Positions 54,697 to 64,000 of a stretch of DNA of 64,000 nucleotides are shown piece after piece. How positions within the stretch are numbered: position 1 is the first letter of the stretch; each line of letters begins with the position of its first letter. Source of the stretch: Verrucomicrobiaceae bacterium (lineage in GTDB: Bacteria; Verrucomicrobiota; Verrucomicrobiia; Verrucomicrobiales; Verrucomicrobiaceae); NCBI GenBank assembly GCA_027486585.1, contig JAIXOU010000081.1, positions 62,001-126,000 on the forward strand. Direction: 5' to 3'. Under the pieces are notes generated by a model. It saw only the letters and a list, made by a program, of their open reading frames with translations, was not told the origin of the DNA and ran no database searches. The position numbers and the translations under genes are program-made.

Positions 54697-57240
54697 TCAG
54701 ACTCCCATCTCAAGAACCGGTTTTAACACAACCAAAATCAAGGTAGGCTTCCCATCTTCCTTGGCCTGACGTAGATCGACAGTGAACTCCAATTGCCAAT
54801 CGTTGAGCTCTTCAGGATCGACGAGAACTTGGTGGATGCGCCAGGTTTGCTGATCCTCACTGGCTTCAATGTAAGTGTGGCGGCCATTGCGGGCCTCATT
54901 ATCAAGACGGATGCGCTCATGATCCAAAAGGTAATCATCGACTAAGACTCGCAGTCGTTCCACGGTCCACCCGAGGGCTCCAGCGCCAAGCGAACTCAGT
55001 GCGTTCTCCAGATTTTGAAGAGCCAGAGGACGCAGGAAACGGAAAATCTCGGTGCGAATGAGAGCCGTGAACTCGCGCTTGTTTCGAGTGATGTCAGGCG
55101 CTTCTTCAGGCTTCTCTTCACTGGGTTTCCAATCGGGATCACGCAGACGCTCCCATTCATCCAGCAGGCTGGAATCGGTGCCACGCAGCAGACCGGCAAG
55201 CCAGGCTTCCATCTCTTGCACAGGCTCCGTCTTAGCTGCTTCAGGCACAGTCTGAGCGAGCACTTTATGAACGCTGCTGAGATGCCGAAGCAGCACGCCC
55301 TCGGCACGGTGCAGGTCGTAATCGTGCACGTAGTCAGCAAAGCTGCGGAAGTTTTCATACATCTCACGGGCGATACTTTTGGGCCGAATGTTTTCCTGAC
55401 CGACCCAGGGATGCATGGAGGCAAAATCGTTGAAGGTATTGTAAATGAAATCGCGATTCGGCTTCGGGTATTCCAGCTCCTCCAGTTTAGCGATCCGCTC
55501 CTCATACGGCACGCCTTCGGCCTTCATGCCAGCCATGGCTTCGTCCTTCACCTTGCTAAGCTGGCGGCGCAGGATGAGATCAGGATTCTCCAAAATGGAT
55601 TCGCAAAGCGTCATCACATCCACCGCATAGCTTGGTGAATTGGGATCGATCAAAGTCAGGGCATCAATGAGATAAAGTGACAGAGCATGGTTGAGAGAGA
55701 AGTCTTCTTGAAGCTCCACATTCAGCCGCAGCTTGGACCCACCCGCACGTTGGTTTACAGGCACGATGTCCACGATCTTCCGTTCGATCAGGGCGCGGAA
55801 TAGCTGCCAGGCACGCTTCCGATGCTGCTTTTTGGCATTGTTCGTTTCATGCGAGTCCTGGATCAAACGCAGCATCGCACGGCAGCCATCATCTGGGCGA
55901 CTGAGCACTTGCAGCAGCAGGCCATGAGAAACTTGGAAGCGTGACACCAGCGGCTCTGGAGTGGCCGTTTGCAGCTTTTTAAAAGTGTCTTCACTCCAAC
56001 CTACGAAGCCTTCAGGTGCTTTCTTTTTGACCATCTTTCGCATCTTCTTCACATCACCAGCGGCCTTGGCTTCCATCTTGGCATTTTCAATCATGTGCTC
56101 CGGTGCCTGCGCCACGACAAAACCAATGTCATCAAAGCCGCGCCGCCCTGCACGTCCGGTAATCTGATGAAAGTCACGCGCGCTGAGTGTGGCCACTTTT
56201 TGTCCGCCATATTTACTGAGCTTGGTCAGCAACACCGTCCGGATGGGGACATTCACGCCCACGCCCAAGGTATCCGTGCCACAGATGACTTTCAGCAGTC
56301 CCATTTGCGCCAGCTTTTCGACTAGGATTCGATACTTGGGCAGAAGACCGGCATGATGAATGCCGATACCGTGATGCAGATACTTTTTCACCTCCTTGCC
56401 ATACGGACTGGTAAACTTAGCCCCCTGCATCAGCTCTTTGATACTGGCCTTTTCAGCGGTGGAACAGAAGTTCAGACTCATCAGATCCTGCGCTGCCTGC
56501 GCAGCATCATTCTGGGTAAAGTGCACGAGATAGACGGGTGCTTTATTTTCAGCAATCAACTCCTGCAACGTCACATCCACCGAAGTCTCAACATAACTGA
56601 ACTCCAGTGGAACAGGCCTCTGAGTGGAGGAAACAATCACCGTTTCCGTGCCAGTCAAACGAGCGACTTCTTTTTGAAAAAAATCAGGCGTGCCAAGCGT
56701 GGCCGAAATCAGCAAAAAACGTGACTGACTCATCGTCAGCAGTGGCACCTGCCAAGCCACACCACGCTCGTGATCCGCGTAGTAGTGGAACTCGTCCATG
56801 ATCACCTCGCGGAACGGCGCACGAGCTCCCTCACGCAAAGCGTAGTTAGCTAAAATTTCAGCCGTGCAACAGAGAATCGGTGCATCTCGGTTTACCGTTG
56901 CATCTCCCGTGGCCATTCCCACATTTTCAGGACCAAAGTCACGACAAAGCGCCAAAAATTTCTCATTCACCAGCGCCTTGATCGGACAAGTATAAATAGA
57001 GCGCCGTCCCTGAGCCATCGAACGAAAGTGCATGGCCGTTGCCACCAGTGATTTCCCAGAACCTGTTGGCGTAGCCAGGATCACATTTTTATCCTCAAAC
57101 AGCTCCAAGATGGCCTCTTCCTGAGCCGGATACAGCTCCAGCTTTCTCTCCGTCACATAATCGAGAAAAAGACTGAGGAGTTCATCGCTGGAGCAGTCCT
57201 TTGAAACAGGAAGGCGGCGGAGCAAAGGATGGTCTGACAT
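54697..57240 (-). CDS. DEAD/DEAH-box (Ski2-like) RNA helicase with DUF3516-type C-terminus
   Basis: The 847-residue protein has motif [10 protein letters not shown] (Lys63), motif II DEFH (149-152), SAT (LLISATLG), and motif [14 protein letters not shown]. The C-terminal ~400 residues match the DUF3516-type extension found mainly in actinobacterial helicases. The probable role is RNA or ribosome-related remodelling. It is divergent from the FKBP gene and convergent with chrA. Confidence 0.88.
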   Translation of the reverse strand: MSDHPLLRRLPVSKDCSSDELLSLFLDYVTERKLELYPAQEEAILELFEDKNVILATPTGSGKSLVATAMHFRSMAQGRRSIYTCPIKALVNEKFLALCRDFGPENVGMATGDATVNRDAPILCCTAEILANYALREGARAPFREVIMDEFHYYADHERGVAWQVPLLTMSQSRFLLISATLGTPDFFQKEVARLTGTETVIVSSTQRPVPLEFSYVETSVDVTLQELIAENKAPVYLVHFTQNDAAQAAQDLMSLNFCSTAEKASIKELMQGAKFTSPYGKEVKKYLHHGIGIHHAGLLPKYRILVEKLAQMGLLKVICGTDTLGVGVNVPIRTVLLTKLSKYGGQKVATLSARDFHQITGRAGRRGFDDIGFVVAQAPEHMIENAKMEAKAAGDVKKMRKMVKKKAPEGFVGWSEDTFKKLQTATPEPLVSRFQVSHGLLLQVLSRPDDGCRAMLRLIQDSHETNNAKKQHRKRAWQLFRALIERKIVDIVPVNQRAGGSKLRLNVELQEDFSLNHALSLYLIDALTLIDPNSPSYAVDVMTLCESILENPDLILRRQLSKVKDEAMAGMKAEGVPYEERIAKLEELEYPKPNRDFIYNTFNDFASMHPWVGQENIRPKSIAREMYENFRSFADYVHDYDLHRAEGVLLRHLSSVHKVLAQTVPEAAKTEPVQEMEAWLAGLLRGTDSSLLDEWERLRDPDWKPSEEKPEEAPDITRNKREFTALIRTEIFRFLRPLALQNLENALSSLGAGALGWTVERLRVLVDDYLLDHERIRLDNEARNGRHTYIEASEDQQTWRIHQVLVDPEELNDWQLEFTVDLRQAKEDGKPTLILVVLKPVLEMGV

Positions 57241-57340
57241 GAAGGCCTAATTTCCCGAGAGCAAAGCCGGAGGCAACGAAAGACTATGGCATTCCTGCTT
57301 GCTCAAACCGTAAAGCCTTGGCATAAAGCGCGCCCCATTT

Positions 57341-57745
57341 ATGCCATCCCCTGCCCTAGAAATCGGAAAAGCCTTCCTCGCTGAAAACGCCCAAAAAGAA
57401 GGCGTCATCACTACCAAAAGCGGTCTGCAATACCTTGTGCTCACCGAGGGCAAGGGCAAAAGCCCCAAGAAAACCGACACTGTCGTGGTGAACTACCGGG
57501 GCACGCTCATCAATGGCGTGGAATTTGACAGCAGCTACCTGGCTGGCCGCGAACCAGCAGAATTCCCACTCAATCGCGTCATTAAAGGCTGGACGGAAGG
57601 ACTGCAACTCATGAAGGAAGGCGCGAAATTTCGCTTCTTTATCCCCTCTCAGCTTGCCTACGGTTCACGTGGAGCAGGCATCGACATTGGTGCCGATGAG
57701 ACGCTCATTTTTGAAGTAGAACTGCTCAAAGTTTGGGAAGACTAA
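57341..57745 (+). CDS. FKBP-type peptidyl-prolyl cis-trans isomerase
   Basis: The 134-residue protein lacks a signal peptide. After a ~20-residue helix (GKAFLAENAQKEGVIT) comes a full FKBP fold: GLQYLVLTEGKGKSP, VVNYRGTLINGVEFDSSY, FPLNRVIKGWTEGLQLM, FFIPSQLAYGSRGAG and LIFEVELLKV. It is a cytoplasmic protein-folding catalyst of the FklB/Mip-like type. Confidence 0.93.
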   Translation: MPSPALEIGKAFLAENAQKEGVITTKSGLQYLVLTEGKGKSPKKTDTVVVNYRGTLINGVEFDSSYLAGREPAEFPLNRVIKGWTEGLQLMKEGAKFRFFIPSQLAYGSRGAGIDIGADETLIFEVELLKVWED

Positions 57746-57819
57746 GGAGCTGTTCAGCTTTCAAAACGACATCAACTAATCAATCAGCACAAAAGCTCTT
57801 GCTCTGCGTGCCCTGGACG

Positions 57820-57839
57820 ACTGTATGTGACTTTACAGT
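57820..57839. terminator. Hairpin between convergent FKBP and SDR genes
   Basis: ACTGTA (57820-57825), an 8-nt loop, TACAGT (57834-57839). It lies directly at the SDR stop codon and could serve both strands, but has no clear T-run. Confidence 0.3.
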
Positions 57840-57840
57840 A

Positions 57841-58614
57841 TTAGCGCAGGTTCACTGCGCCACCGTCGATGGAATAGGAGCTACCCGTGATAAAACCTGC
57901 CTCGTCGCTGCAAAGATAAAGAGCTAGATGGGCGATCTCATCAGGCCTTGCCATGCGTCCGATGGGCTGGGCCTCGCTCAGTTTTTGAAACATTTCCGCT
58001 TCACGCCCAGGATAAGTATTGGCCAAAAAACCATCGACAAACGGGGTGTGAACGCGGGCTGGACAAATGCAGTTACAGCGGATGCCAACTTTAATAAAAT
58101 CCTTCGCCATCGACAGAGTCATGGATAGCACAGCCCCCTTGGTCATGGAATAAGCAAAACGATCAGCCAACCCCATCTCCGCAGCAATGCTGCACATGTT
58201 TAAGACCACTCCCCCGCCCTGCTTGACCATTTGCTCAACAGCTACCTGCGCGCAATTAAAGACGCCTTTGATGTTGATCCGGTAAAGACGATCCAGATCT
58301 GCTTCACTTGTGGTTAATAGGGTGCCAATGTGAGCGACACCTGCATTATTCACCAAGATGTCGATCTTCGAACGGCTAAGGGCAATCGACTCAAACAAGG
58401 TTTTCACTGCCAGATGGTCACCGACGTCACAGGCAGAAGCCTGAGCACTGCCACCAGCAGCGATGATTTGATCCACTGTGATCTGAGCCGCTTCCAGCTT
58501 CAGATCGATGACCTCGACGTGAGCGCCCTGACGGGCAAAGACAAGCGCGATGGCCTGACCGATGCCTGAACCTGCACCCGTGACGAGGGCTACTTTATCC
58601 GTTAGCTTGAACAT
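57841..58614 (-). CDS. Short-chain dehydrogenase/reductase (SDR)
   Basis: The 257-residue classical SDR shows the cofactor loop TGAGSGIGQAIA, Asp at the end of strand 2 (VEVIDLKLE, favouring NAD), NNAGVAH, and the YSMTKGA active-site Tyr-Lys pair. Its carboxy terminus ends SYSIDGGAVNLR. It resembles sugar-alcohol or 3-hydroxybutyrate-type dehydrogenases. It sits 13 bp downstream of the 1183-residue cytochrome gene's stop side on the other end of the intergenic region. The substrate is unknown. Confidence 0.9.
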   Translation of the reverse strand: MFKLTDKVALVTGAGSGIGQAIALVFARQGAHVEVIDLKLEAAQITVDQIIAAGGSAQASACDVGDHLAVKTLFESIALSRSKIDILVNNAGVAHIGTLLTTSEADLDRLYRINIKGVFNCAQVAVEQMVKQGGGVVLNMCSIAAEMGLADRFAYSMTKGAVLSMTLSMAKDFIKVGIRCNCICPARVHTPFVDGFLANTYPGREAEMFQKLSEAQPIGRMARPDEIAHLALYLCSDEAGFITGSSYSIDGGAVNLR

Positions 58615-58627
58615 AGGGCAGGAAAGC

Positions 58628-61600
58628 TTACTTCGGCAGCATGGTAAAGTACTGCGTTTCCAGCTGCTTCACCTTAGCGCGCATGGGCTCTAACTGAGGT
58701 TGCAGTTTGGCCAGTTCAGCACTGATCTCGACGAGGTTTTTGTCACGCTGCGGATTATCCTTTTCAGCGGCTGCCAGCGCTGATTCAGCAGCTGCTTTTT
58801 GCTTCTTGGTCGTCTCCACAGTCTCGGTTGCTTTGGTGACTTCGATCCGCTTTGCCTCGATGATCTTTAACTCGCCTTCCAATTTAGCACGGGCATCGGC
58901 AAAGGATTTCTCCAGCGGCGCTTGAGCAGCTTTGAGCTGAGCAATAGCGTCATTGATGGGCTTGGTCTTGCTGGCAAAATCTGCCTCCAAAGCGGCTGGC
59001 AGAGCCTGCTTATCAGTGCGAGCTTTTTCCTGCGAGGCGATCTCTTTCGTGATGCTTTCAAACTGACCTTTGAATGGAGCCGCATTCTTTTCTGCCGCTG
59101 CCAGCTCAGCTTTGGCTTGAGAAAGGCGTTTCTCCGCCTGGGTCTGGGTATTATTAGCAGCAGCAAGTTCAGCTTTGGCTTTATTGGTGGCTTGCTTCGC
59201 CTCATTGAGAGATTTTTCACCAGCAGATTTAGCCGCACGTTTTGCGTCCAGTTCTGACTGCGCTTTGGCGATGGCTGGTGCATCCTTACCCTTTTTCACT
59301 TCCGATAATGCCTTTTCTGCCGCTTGAATCTCAGCCACTGACTTTTTCATAGCAGCTTCTGCTTCGGCAGCCGTCTTTTCTTTGACTGGGATCAATGGAG
59401 TAAGTGCAGAAACAGCCTTTTTAGCTTCAGCATTGGCGGCATCCAGCTTAGCCACATTGGCCTGCTTGCTAGCGACCTGCTCAGCTGGGCCTTTAAGCTT
59501 GGCCGACACTTCAGCCAGCTTTTTCTTCAGCGGCTCGATGGCTTTGCCGATGTCATCAGCCGCTTTCTTGGCAGCAGCCACACCTTCGTCCTTGGCCTTG
59601 GTCAAAGCTGCCACTTCAGCCACCCGAGCTGCGAGCGTTTTTTTATGATTTTCCAAATTCGCATTAGCCGTAGCATCGGCACCCTTACTTGGTGCGGAAG
59701 CCTGCTCTAAGGCGTTCAATTCAGTTTTAAGCTTTGCTGTCGTAGCCTCATGCTGTGGGATAGCAGCGGTGGTTTCAGCGATTGTCTTTTTCGAAGATTC
59801 GATCTTGGCCGTGTTACTGACCTTGGCATCTTCATTGTCTTTCTTTGCCGCTGTGTAGTCGTTAAAGCTGCCTTCGAGCTTAGCCAAATTGGCTTTCTCT
59901 GAAAGAACGCCGACATTGAACTGCGCGGCCTTAAGAGCTGTGGGGAGCTTTTGAAGGATGTTGATTTCTTCTGTGACAGACTTGGCGGTGAATTGGGCTA
60001 AGGCTAGTTCTTCCCTGCCTTTGACGACCTGAGACTCGGCACCTTTGATGCGATCAGGACCAGCTTTCACCAAGGCTGGCAATTTAGGCAATTCAGCCTT
60101 TTTCGCGGCGATGCTGTCAGCCGTCGTTTTCACTTTAGCGGTATTATCGGCAATGAGTTTGTCCAAATCAGCGACAGGAGATGGTGCGGCACCTAGCTCG
60201 GCCTTGGCTTTCGTGGCAGAAGCCGTGAGCTGATCCGCTTTGGCTTTCAGCGGTGCCAGCTTTTGCTGCTCGGCCTTGGCGGCAGTCAGCTTGCCTTCCA
60301 GATCTTTGACTTTAGCGGTTAAAGCAGCATCACCCGCCTTGGCGGCGAGTTCTTTTTTGGCAGCTTCCAGTGCCGCATTGGCATCAGTCGCAGCTTTATC
60401 TGCCACAGCCAATTTGGCAGCTTCTGCGACGGCGACAGCTTGCTCTTTTTGGAGAGCCGTAAACTTCAGCGATTTTTCTTCAAACGCTTTGATCGCAGCA
60501 AGGCGGGCGGTTTTGTCAGCCGTAGCTTTAGTGATGGCAGCCTTTGCCGCAACCAACGCCTTCTCCTCGGCAGCTATTTCAGCTGGGTAACTTTTACTGC
60601 GGCGTTCCTGCTCTGCGAGTTCGGCACGGACTTTGGCCAAGCTGTCATCATAGGCTTTGAGTCCTGCTTCTGCTTTTTTTGCAGCTTCTTGCAGGGATGG
60701 CAGCTTAGCGACGAGTTCAGTCGCACGCTTTTCGGCTTCGATGATCCGCTGAGTAATGAGCGGCGGATTGGAGCTAAGGGCACCCACTTCCTTTTTCATC
60801 TTCAAGTCATACATTTTCACTTCACCCAGGAAGTTACCGACAACGCAGGTCTTACCGTCGTGTAATGAGACGACCTGAGTGGCCACGTCTGGCTGCTTGG
60901 GGAGATCTGCCAGCTTGGAGCCTTTGATGTCCCAATGACTGACGCTGCCATCTAGGCCGCAGGTCACCAAAGTGCCTTCAGGCGTGAAGGAAAGACTTTC
61001 AGTGCCACTGCCATGAGCCTGCCAGGTAGCGATTTGTTTGCCCTCAGTCATCTCCCACACGATAATGGAACCATCCCGGCTGCTTGAGGCCAAAACATTG
61101 GAGTCCGCGCGCCAGGCCAGATCCGTGGAGGATGCTTTGTGCTGTCCGAGAACATAAAATTCTCCACCATTGGCAGCTTCCCAAACCATGACATTGCCAT
61201 TGCGATCAGAGCTGGCCAAAAGCACGCCATCTGGGCTGAAGGCTGTTCCCATGATCCATTCGGTGTGCTTGCTGATGGTGTAGAGTTCCTCGCCCGTGGC
61301 CGTGTCATACACTTTGACCTTTTTAGAAGGGCTACCGATCACGACCATCTTCTGGTCTGGACTGATGTCGGCACTCATGACCTGATCAAACTCTTTACCC
61401 ACTTCGACGATACGCTTGCCGGTCTTCACATCCCAGACAATCGCATGGCCGAGCTTGCCTCCGCGCCCGCCACCCATGACGAGAAGTGATCCATTTCGGC
61501 TAAAGCTCAAAGTGCGCGCGTAACCTTCCGTGTAGGGGAAAATGCCTGCGAGTTGTTTTGTATCCGTATCATAAAGCAGGATCTGTTTTGGCGCAGCAAA

Positions 61601-62146
61601 AGCGACAAGGGAGGTCCATGGACTGGCGGCCATGGCCGTCACAGCGGTGCTGCGCGGCGTCACTATAACTGGTTCTAAGAGAACGTTTTCAGGTTTAGCG
61701 ATGGGTCCTGCGGGCTTCCCACTCGTAACGGTCACTGCCATGTCCACCTTAGGCTTCGTGGATTTTTTGGCCAAACTAGATTTTGTCTCCAAAACACCAC
61801 CTGAGATCCATTTAGCCAAAATGGCCAGTTCCTTGGCATCCAAAGCTGTGCCCTCAGGCGGCATAAAGGGTTCCTCTTTCTTGGCACAGGTCGTCCAGAG
61901 ACGGCTGGCGTCTGGATTCCCCGCATCCACAACGGCACCGCCACCTCCGCCCGTCAGCACGCCACCCATGCTCGTCAGATCGAGATCCCCCTTCTTTTTG
62001 TCGGGATTGTGGCAAGAGAAACATTTGTTCTCTAACAAAGGCCGAACGTGGTCCTCATACGTGATTTTCTCCCCATCCTGCGCAAAGGCAGAAGCGGAAA
62101 GAAACAGGATGGAGTTCAGTGAAATGAAAGCGCGGCGGTAAAGCAT
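58628..62146 (-). CDS. Exported cytochrome c (PSCyt1) / WD40 / coiled-coil giant
   Basis: From ATG 62146 the protein has 1172 residues with signal peptide LYRRAFISLNSILFLSASAF; the TTG at 62179 is rejected. Residues ~20-110 are a PSCyt1-type cytochrome domain with one CxxCH (CFSCH) and MPPEGTALDAKELAILAKWI. Residues ~150-460 are a WD40 beta-propeller (WIMGTAFSPDGVLLASSDRN, STDLAWRADSNVLASSSRDG, TESLSFTPEGTLVTCGLDGS). From ~470 to the end are ~700 residues of Ala/Lys/Glu-rich coiled coil. Cytochrome plus WD40 fusions are typical for this phylum; the long periplasmic coiled coil is unusual. A role as electron-transfer or surface scaffold is inferred. Confidence 0.85.
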   Translation of the reverse strand: MLYRRAFISLNSILFLSASAFAQDGEKITYEDHVRPLLENKCFSCHNPDKKKGDLDLTSMGGVLTGGGGGAVVDAGNPDASRLWTTCAKKEEPFMPPEGTALDAKELAILAKWISGGVLETKSSLAKKSTKPKVDMAVTVTSGKPAGPIAKPENVLLEPVIVTPRSTAVTAMAASPWTSLVAFAAPKQILLYDTDTKQLAGIFPYTEGYARTLSFSRNGSLLVMGGGRGGKLGHAIVWDVKTGKRIVEVGKEFDQVMSADISPDQKMVVIGSPSKKVKVYDTATGEELYTISKHTEWIMGTAFSPDGVLLASSDRNGNVMVWEAANGGEFYVLGQHKASSTDLAWRADSNVLASSSRDGSIIVWEMTEGKQIATWQAHGSGTESLSFTPEGTLVTCGLDGSVSHWDIKGSKLADLPKQPDVATQVVSLHDGKTCVVGNFLGEVKMYDLKMKKEVGALSSNPPLITQRIIEAEKRATELVAKLPSLQEAAKKAEAGLKAYDDSLAKVRAELAEQERRSKSYPAEIAAEEKALVAAKAAITKATADKTARLAAIKAFEEKSLKFTALQKEQAVAVAEAAKLAVADKAATDANAALEAAKKELAAKAGDAALTAKVKDLEGKLTAAKAEQQKLAPLKAKADQLTASATKAKAELGAAPSPVADLDKLIADNTAKVKTTADSIAAKKAELPKLPALVKAGPDRIKGAESQVVKGREELALAQFTAKSVTEEINILQKLPTALKAAQFNVGVLSEKANLAKLEGSFNDYTAAKKDNEDAKVSNTAKIESSKKTIAETTAAIPQHEATTAKLKTELNALEQASAPSKGADATANANLENHKKTLAARVAEVAALTKAKDEGVAAAKKAADDIGKAIEPLKKKLAEVSAKLKGPAEQVASKQANVAKLDAANAEAKKAVSALTPLIPVKEKTAAEAEAAMKKSVAEIQAAEKALSEVKKGKDAPAIAKAQSELDAKRAAKSAGEKSLNEAKQATNKAKAELAAANNTQTQAEKRLSQAKAELAAAEKNAAPFKGQFESITKEIASQEKARTDKQALPAALEADFASKTKPINDAIAQLKAAQAPLEKSFADARAKLEGELKIIEAKRIEVTKATETVETTKKQKAAAESALAAAEKDNPQRDKNLVEISAELAKLQPQLEPMRAKVKQLETQYFTMLPK

Positions 62147-62238
62147 AGCAATGGAGGGTGCTAAACTTACGCCTGCCAAGCCCGCGGCCTTTCGCCAAAT
62201 GTTCGATTCACTGTAATGTCTGCCCTAGCCAGACAAAA

Positions 62239-62652
62239 CTAGCCATTCCAAACAAAGGTCACCGTCTTATCGATGTCTGGATGCAGACTCTGATGCACAG
62301 GACAGGCTAGAGCCGTCGCTTCAAGCACTTTACGATCAGGATGCTCAGGAGAAAGCGGCACCTCAATGGTCACAGGAAGCCGAACAATACGGCGAGGAGT
62401 GTCCTCACTCATATGCTTCTCCACACTGACCTTCATGCCAACCATATCATAACCCTTTTGCTGAGCTTTGATATTCATGACTGTCGCCATGCAACTAGCC
62501 AACGCTGTGGCAACAAGATCGGTTGGTGAAAAGGACTCACCTTTTCCGTGATTATCCACGGGGGCGTCAGTGATGATTGAAGTCTGGGAGGGACCGTGCG
62601 TCGCTGTGCAACGAAGCCCGCCTGTGTAATCGATAGAGATAGAAACTGCCAT
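62239..62652 (-). CDS. OsmC-family peroxiredoxin
   Basis: The 137-residue protein has OsmC length and the two redox Cys residues in TALASCMATVMNI and TALACPVHQSLHPD, plus GESFSPTDLVATAL. The family reduces organic hydroperoxides with thiols. It is divergent from araB across ~145 bp. Confidence 0.92.
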   Translation of the reverse strand: MAVSISIDYTGGLRCTATHGPSQTSIITDAPVDNHGKGESFSPTDLVATALASCMATVMNIKAQQKGYDMVGMKVSVEKHMSEDTPRRIVRLPVTIEVPLSPEHPDRKVLEATALACPVHQSLHPDIDKTVTFVWNG

Positions 62653-62737
62653 GGAATTGTTTTAGCGGCGTCTTCAGAAATTGCCAAGCCCTGAATGAAT
62701 GATGCGCAGCAATTTCAGAATAATATCGTCTGGTTTT

Positions 62738-62767
62738 AGCTAGCACGGCGGGATGATCAAGCTAGCA
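62738..62767. promoter_or_regulatory. Repeated AGCTAGCA half-sites upstream of araB
   Basis: AGCTAGCA occurs at 62738-62745 and 62760-62767, each with a GCTAGC palindromic core, spaced 22 bp (two helical turns). They lie 30-60 bp upstream of the araB ATG. They could be operator sites; this is not shown. Confidence 0.35.
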
Positions 62768-62797
62768 TCCTGCGCTCACTTCCACCAACCAACCGAC

Positions 62798-64000
62798 ATG
62801 AAACGCTACTCCCTTGGCATCGACTATGGCACCAACTCCTGCCGATCTCTTCTCATTGACCTGGATAATGGAGTGGAGCTGGGATCGACGGTTTTCAACT
62901 ATCCGAGCGGTGAAATGGGGATTCTGCTAGATCCCAAAGATCCGCATGTTGCCCGCCAAAATCCCCAGGATTATCTTGAAGGCTTGGAAGTCGTCATCAA
63001 AGGCGCGCTCCAGCAGGCGAAAGACAAAGATCCGCAGTTCGACGCCGCTCACGTTGTGGGTATCGGTATCGACACAACCGGCAGCACACCGATTCCCGTG
63101 AATCGTGAAGGCACCCCATTAGGACTGCTTCCAGAGTTTAAAGAAAATCTCAATGCCATGGTCTGGCTCTGGAAAGATCATACCGGATACGCAGAGGCAG
63201 CTGAAATCACCCATTTAGCGCAAGAGATGCGCCCGAACATCATTGCCAAATGCGGCGGCATCTACTCCAGCGAATGGTGGTGGAGCAAGATCCTGCGCCT
63301 GCGCCGCATCGATGAACAGGTCTTTGGAGCAGCTTACAGCTTTGTGGAGCACTGCGACTGGATCCCTGCCGTTCTCTCTGGCAACACCGACCCGTTAACC
63401 CTGAAGCGAAGCGTCTGCGCGGCAGGGCACAAGGCGATGTTCAGCAATGAATGGGGGGGGCTTCCAGACAAGGAATTCCTGAGCAAATTGGATCCCGCAC
63501 TTGCCGATCTTCGTGACCGTCTTTTCAATGAAGCCTACACGGCGGACACAAAAGCGGGTCATCTATGCAATGAATGGGCACAGCGACTGGGTTTAAAACC
63601 TGGCATTGCCATCGCTGTTGGTGCTTTTGATGCCCATATGGGAGCTGTCGGCGCCGGTATAAAGGAAGGCACCCTCGTGAAGATTCTCGGCACCAGCACC
63701 TGTGATCTCATGATCGCTCCAAACCACAAGCCTTTGGCAGATGTCCCCGGTGTCTGCGGCATCGTGAACGGCTCCGTTTTGCCGGGCTACTATGGCATTG
63801 AAGCAGGTCAAAGTGCTGTCGGAGACATCTTCCTTTGGTTCGTCAACCACCTCGTTCCGGAGAGCTACGGCAGCACTGTTGGAGAGAAGTTTGTGAATAT
63901 GGAAAAGGCCATGGCTGGAAAAAAACCAGGCTTCACCGGCCTATTGGCGCTGGATTGGAATAACGGCAACCGCACCATCCTCGTCGATGTTCGACTCACT
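62798..64000 (+). CDS. araB: L-ribulokinase (FGGY kinase), 3' end outside window
   Basis: 401 codons are visible from ATG 62798 and run off the right edge. The start shows the FGGY nucleotide loop GIDYGTNSCRSLLID, IGIDTTGSTPIPVN, the ribulokinase-type NAMVWLWKDHT, GGIYSSEWWWSKIL and EHCDWIPAVLSG, and IAVGAFDAHMGAVGAG with ILGTSTCDLM. L-ribulokinases of the AraB type share these features and phosphorylate L-ribulose in arabinose use. Other pentulose/hexulose kinases are possible, but the EWWWSKIL and CDWIPA segments favour AraB. No other ara gene is in the window. Confidence 0.88.
   Translation, partial: MKRYSLGIDYGTNSCRSLLIDLDNGVELGSTVFNYPSGEMGILLDPKDPHVARQNPQDYLEGLEVVIKGALQQAKDKDPQFDAAHVVGIGIDTTGSTPIPVNREGTPLGLLPEFKENLNAMVWLWKDHTGYAEAAEITHLAQEMRPNIIAKCGGIYSSEWWWSKILRLRRIDEQVFGAAYSFVEHCDWIPAVLSGNTDPLTLKRSVCAAGHKAMFSNEWGGLPDKEFLSKLDPALADLRDRLFNEAYTADTKAGHLCNEWAQRLGLKPGIAIAVGAFDAHMGAVGAGIKEGTLVKILGTSTCDLMIAPNHKPLADVPGVCGIVNGSVLPGYYGIEAGQSAVGDIFLWFVNHLVPESYGSTVGEKFVNMEKAMAGKKPGFTGLLALDWNNGNRTILVDVRLT

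Overview
The window looks like a stretch of a Verrucomicrobiota chromosome, probably close to Prosthecobacter/Verrucomicrobium. This is inferred from gene content, not from a marker gene. The clues are CxxCH 'planctomycete-type' cytochrome domains fused to LRR or WD40 modules, a secreted YdjY/squalene-cyclase-like pair, an exosortase fused to an EpsI-like domain, an ECF sigma/FecR pair, a very large S8 protease with many Ig/ASH-like repeats, and a full mreBCD-PBP2 rod-shape operon. No CRISPR array, intact insertion sequence, prophage or rRNA gene was seen. Both edges cut a gene: a roadblock/LC7 protein on the left and a ribulokinase on the right.

Layout. 1-2.8 kb: end of a repeat-rich roadblock protein overlapping an MglA-type GTPase (polarity module). 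2.9-10.3 kb: ceramidase-like secreted protein, enolase-ftsB, a lipoprotein, glgC, and a cytochrome/LRR protein. 10.4-15 kb: two tandem tRNA-Lys genes, a release-factor-like protein, an ArsR-methyltransferase fusion, a YugP-type protease, and the YdjY/cyclase pair. 15.2-21.6 kb: mreB-mreC-mreD-PBP2-RNase E/G. 21.7-31.3 kb: a one-strand block with a membrane-anchored protein, a 1742-residue FHA/coiled-coil protein with a GrpE-like C-terminus, a lidless Hsp70, a small protein of possible J-domain-like shape, and a CbiX/DR2241-type Fe-S protein. 31.3-43 kb: a degraded zeta-toxin-like remnant between short inverted repeats, a 10.4-kb protease gene, and a degraded Fic-like tail. 43-53 kb: SDR, SufR-like regulator, DJ-1, aminotransferase, exosortase, sigma/FecR pair, esterase. 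53-64 kb: tRNA-Tyr, chrA, DUF3516 helicase, FKBP, SDR, a periplasmic cytochrome/WD40/coiled-coil giant, OsmC, araB.

The best candidate for an undescribed system is the 22.6-29.8 kb cluster. There a phosphopeptide-binding FHA domain, about 1400 residues of coiled coil and a GrpE-like nucleotide-exchange domain sit on one polypeptide directly upstream of a dedicated Hsp70 without a lid. A small downstream protein could be a degenerate J partner. Together this suggests a phosphorylation-addressed, scaffolded chaperone machine.

Other noteworthy items are the FG-repeat roadblock protein paired with an MglA GTPase, paired hairpins between mreB and mreC, an inverted repeat covering the -35 box of the mreB promoter, and the nearly complete absence of Shine-Dalgarno sequences upstream of start codons. 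All functions are read from sequence motifs by eye; no database search was run.
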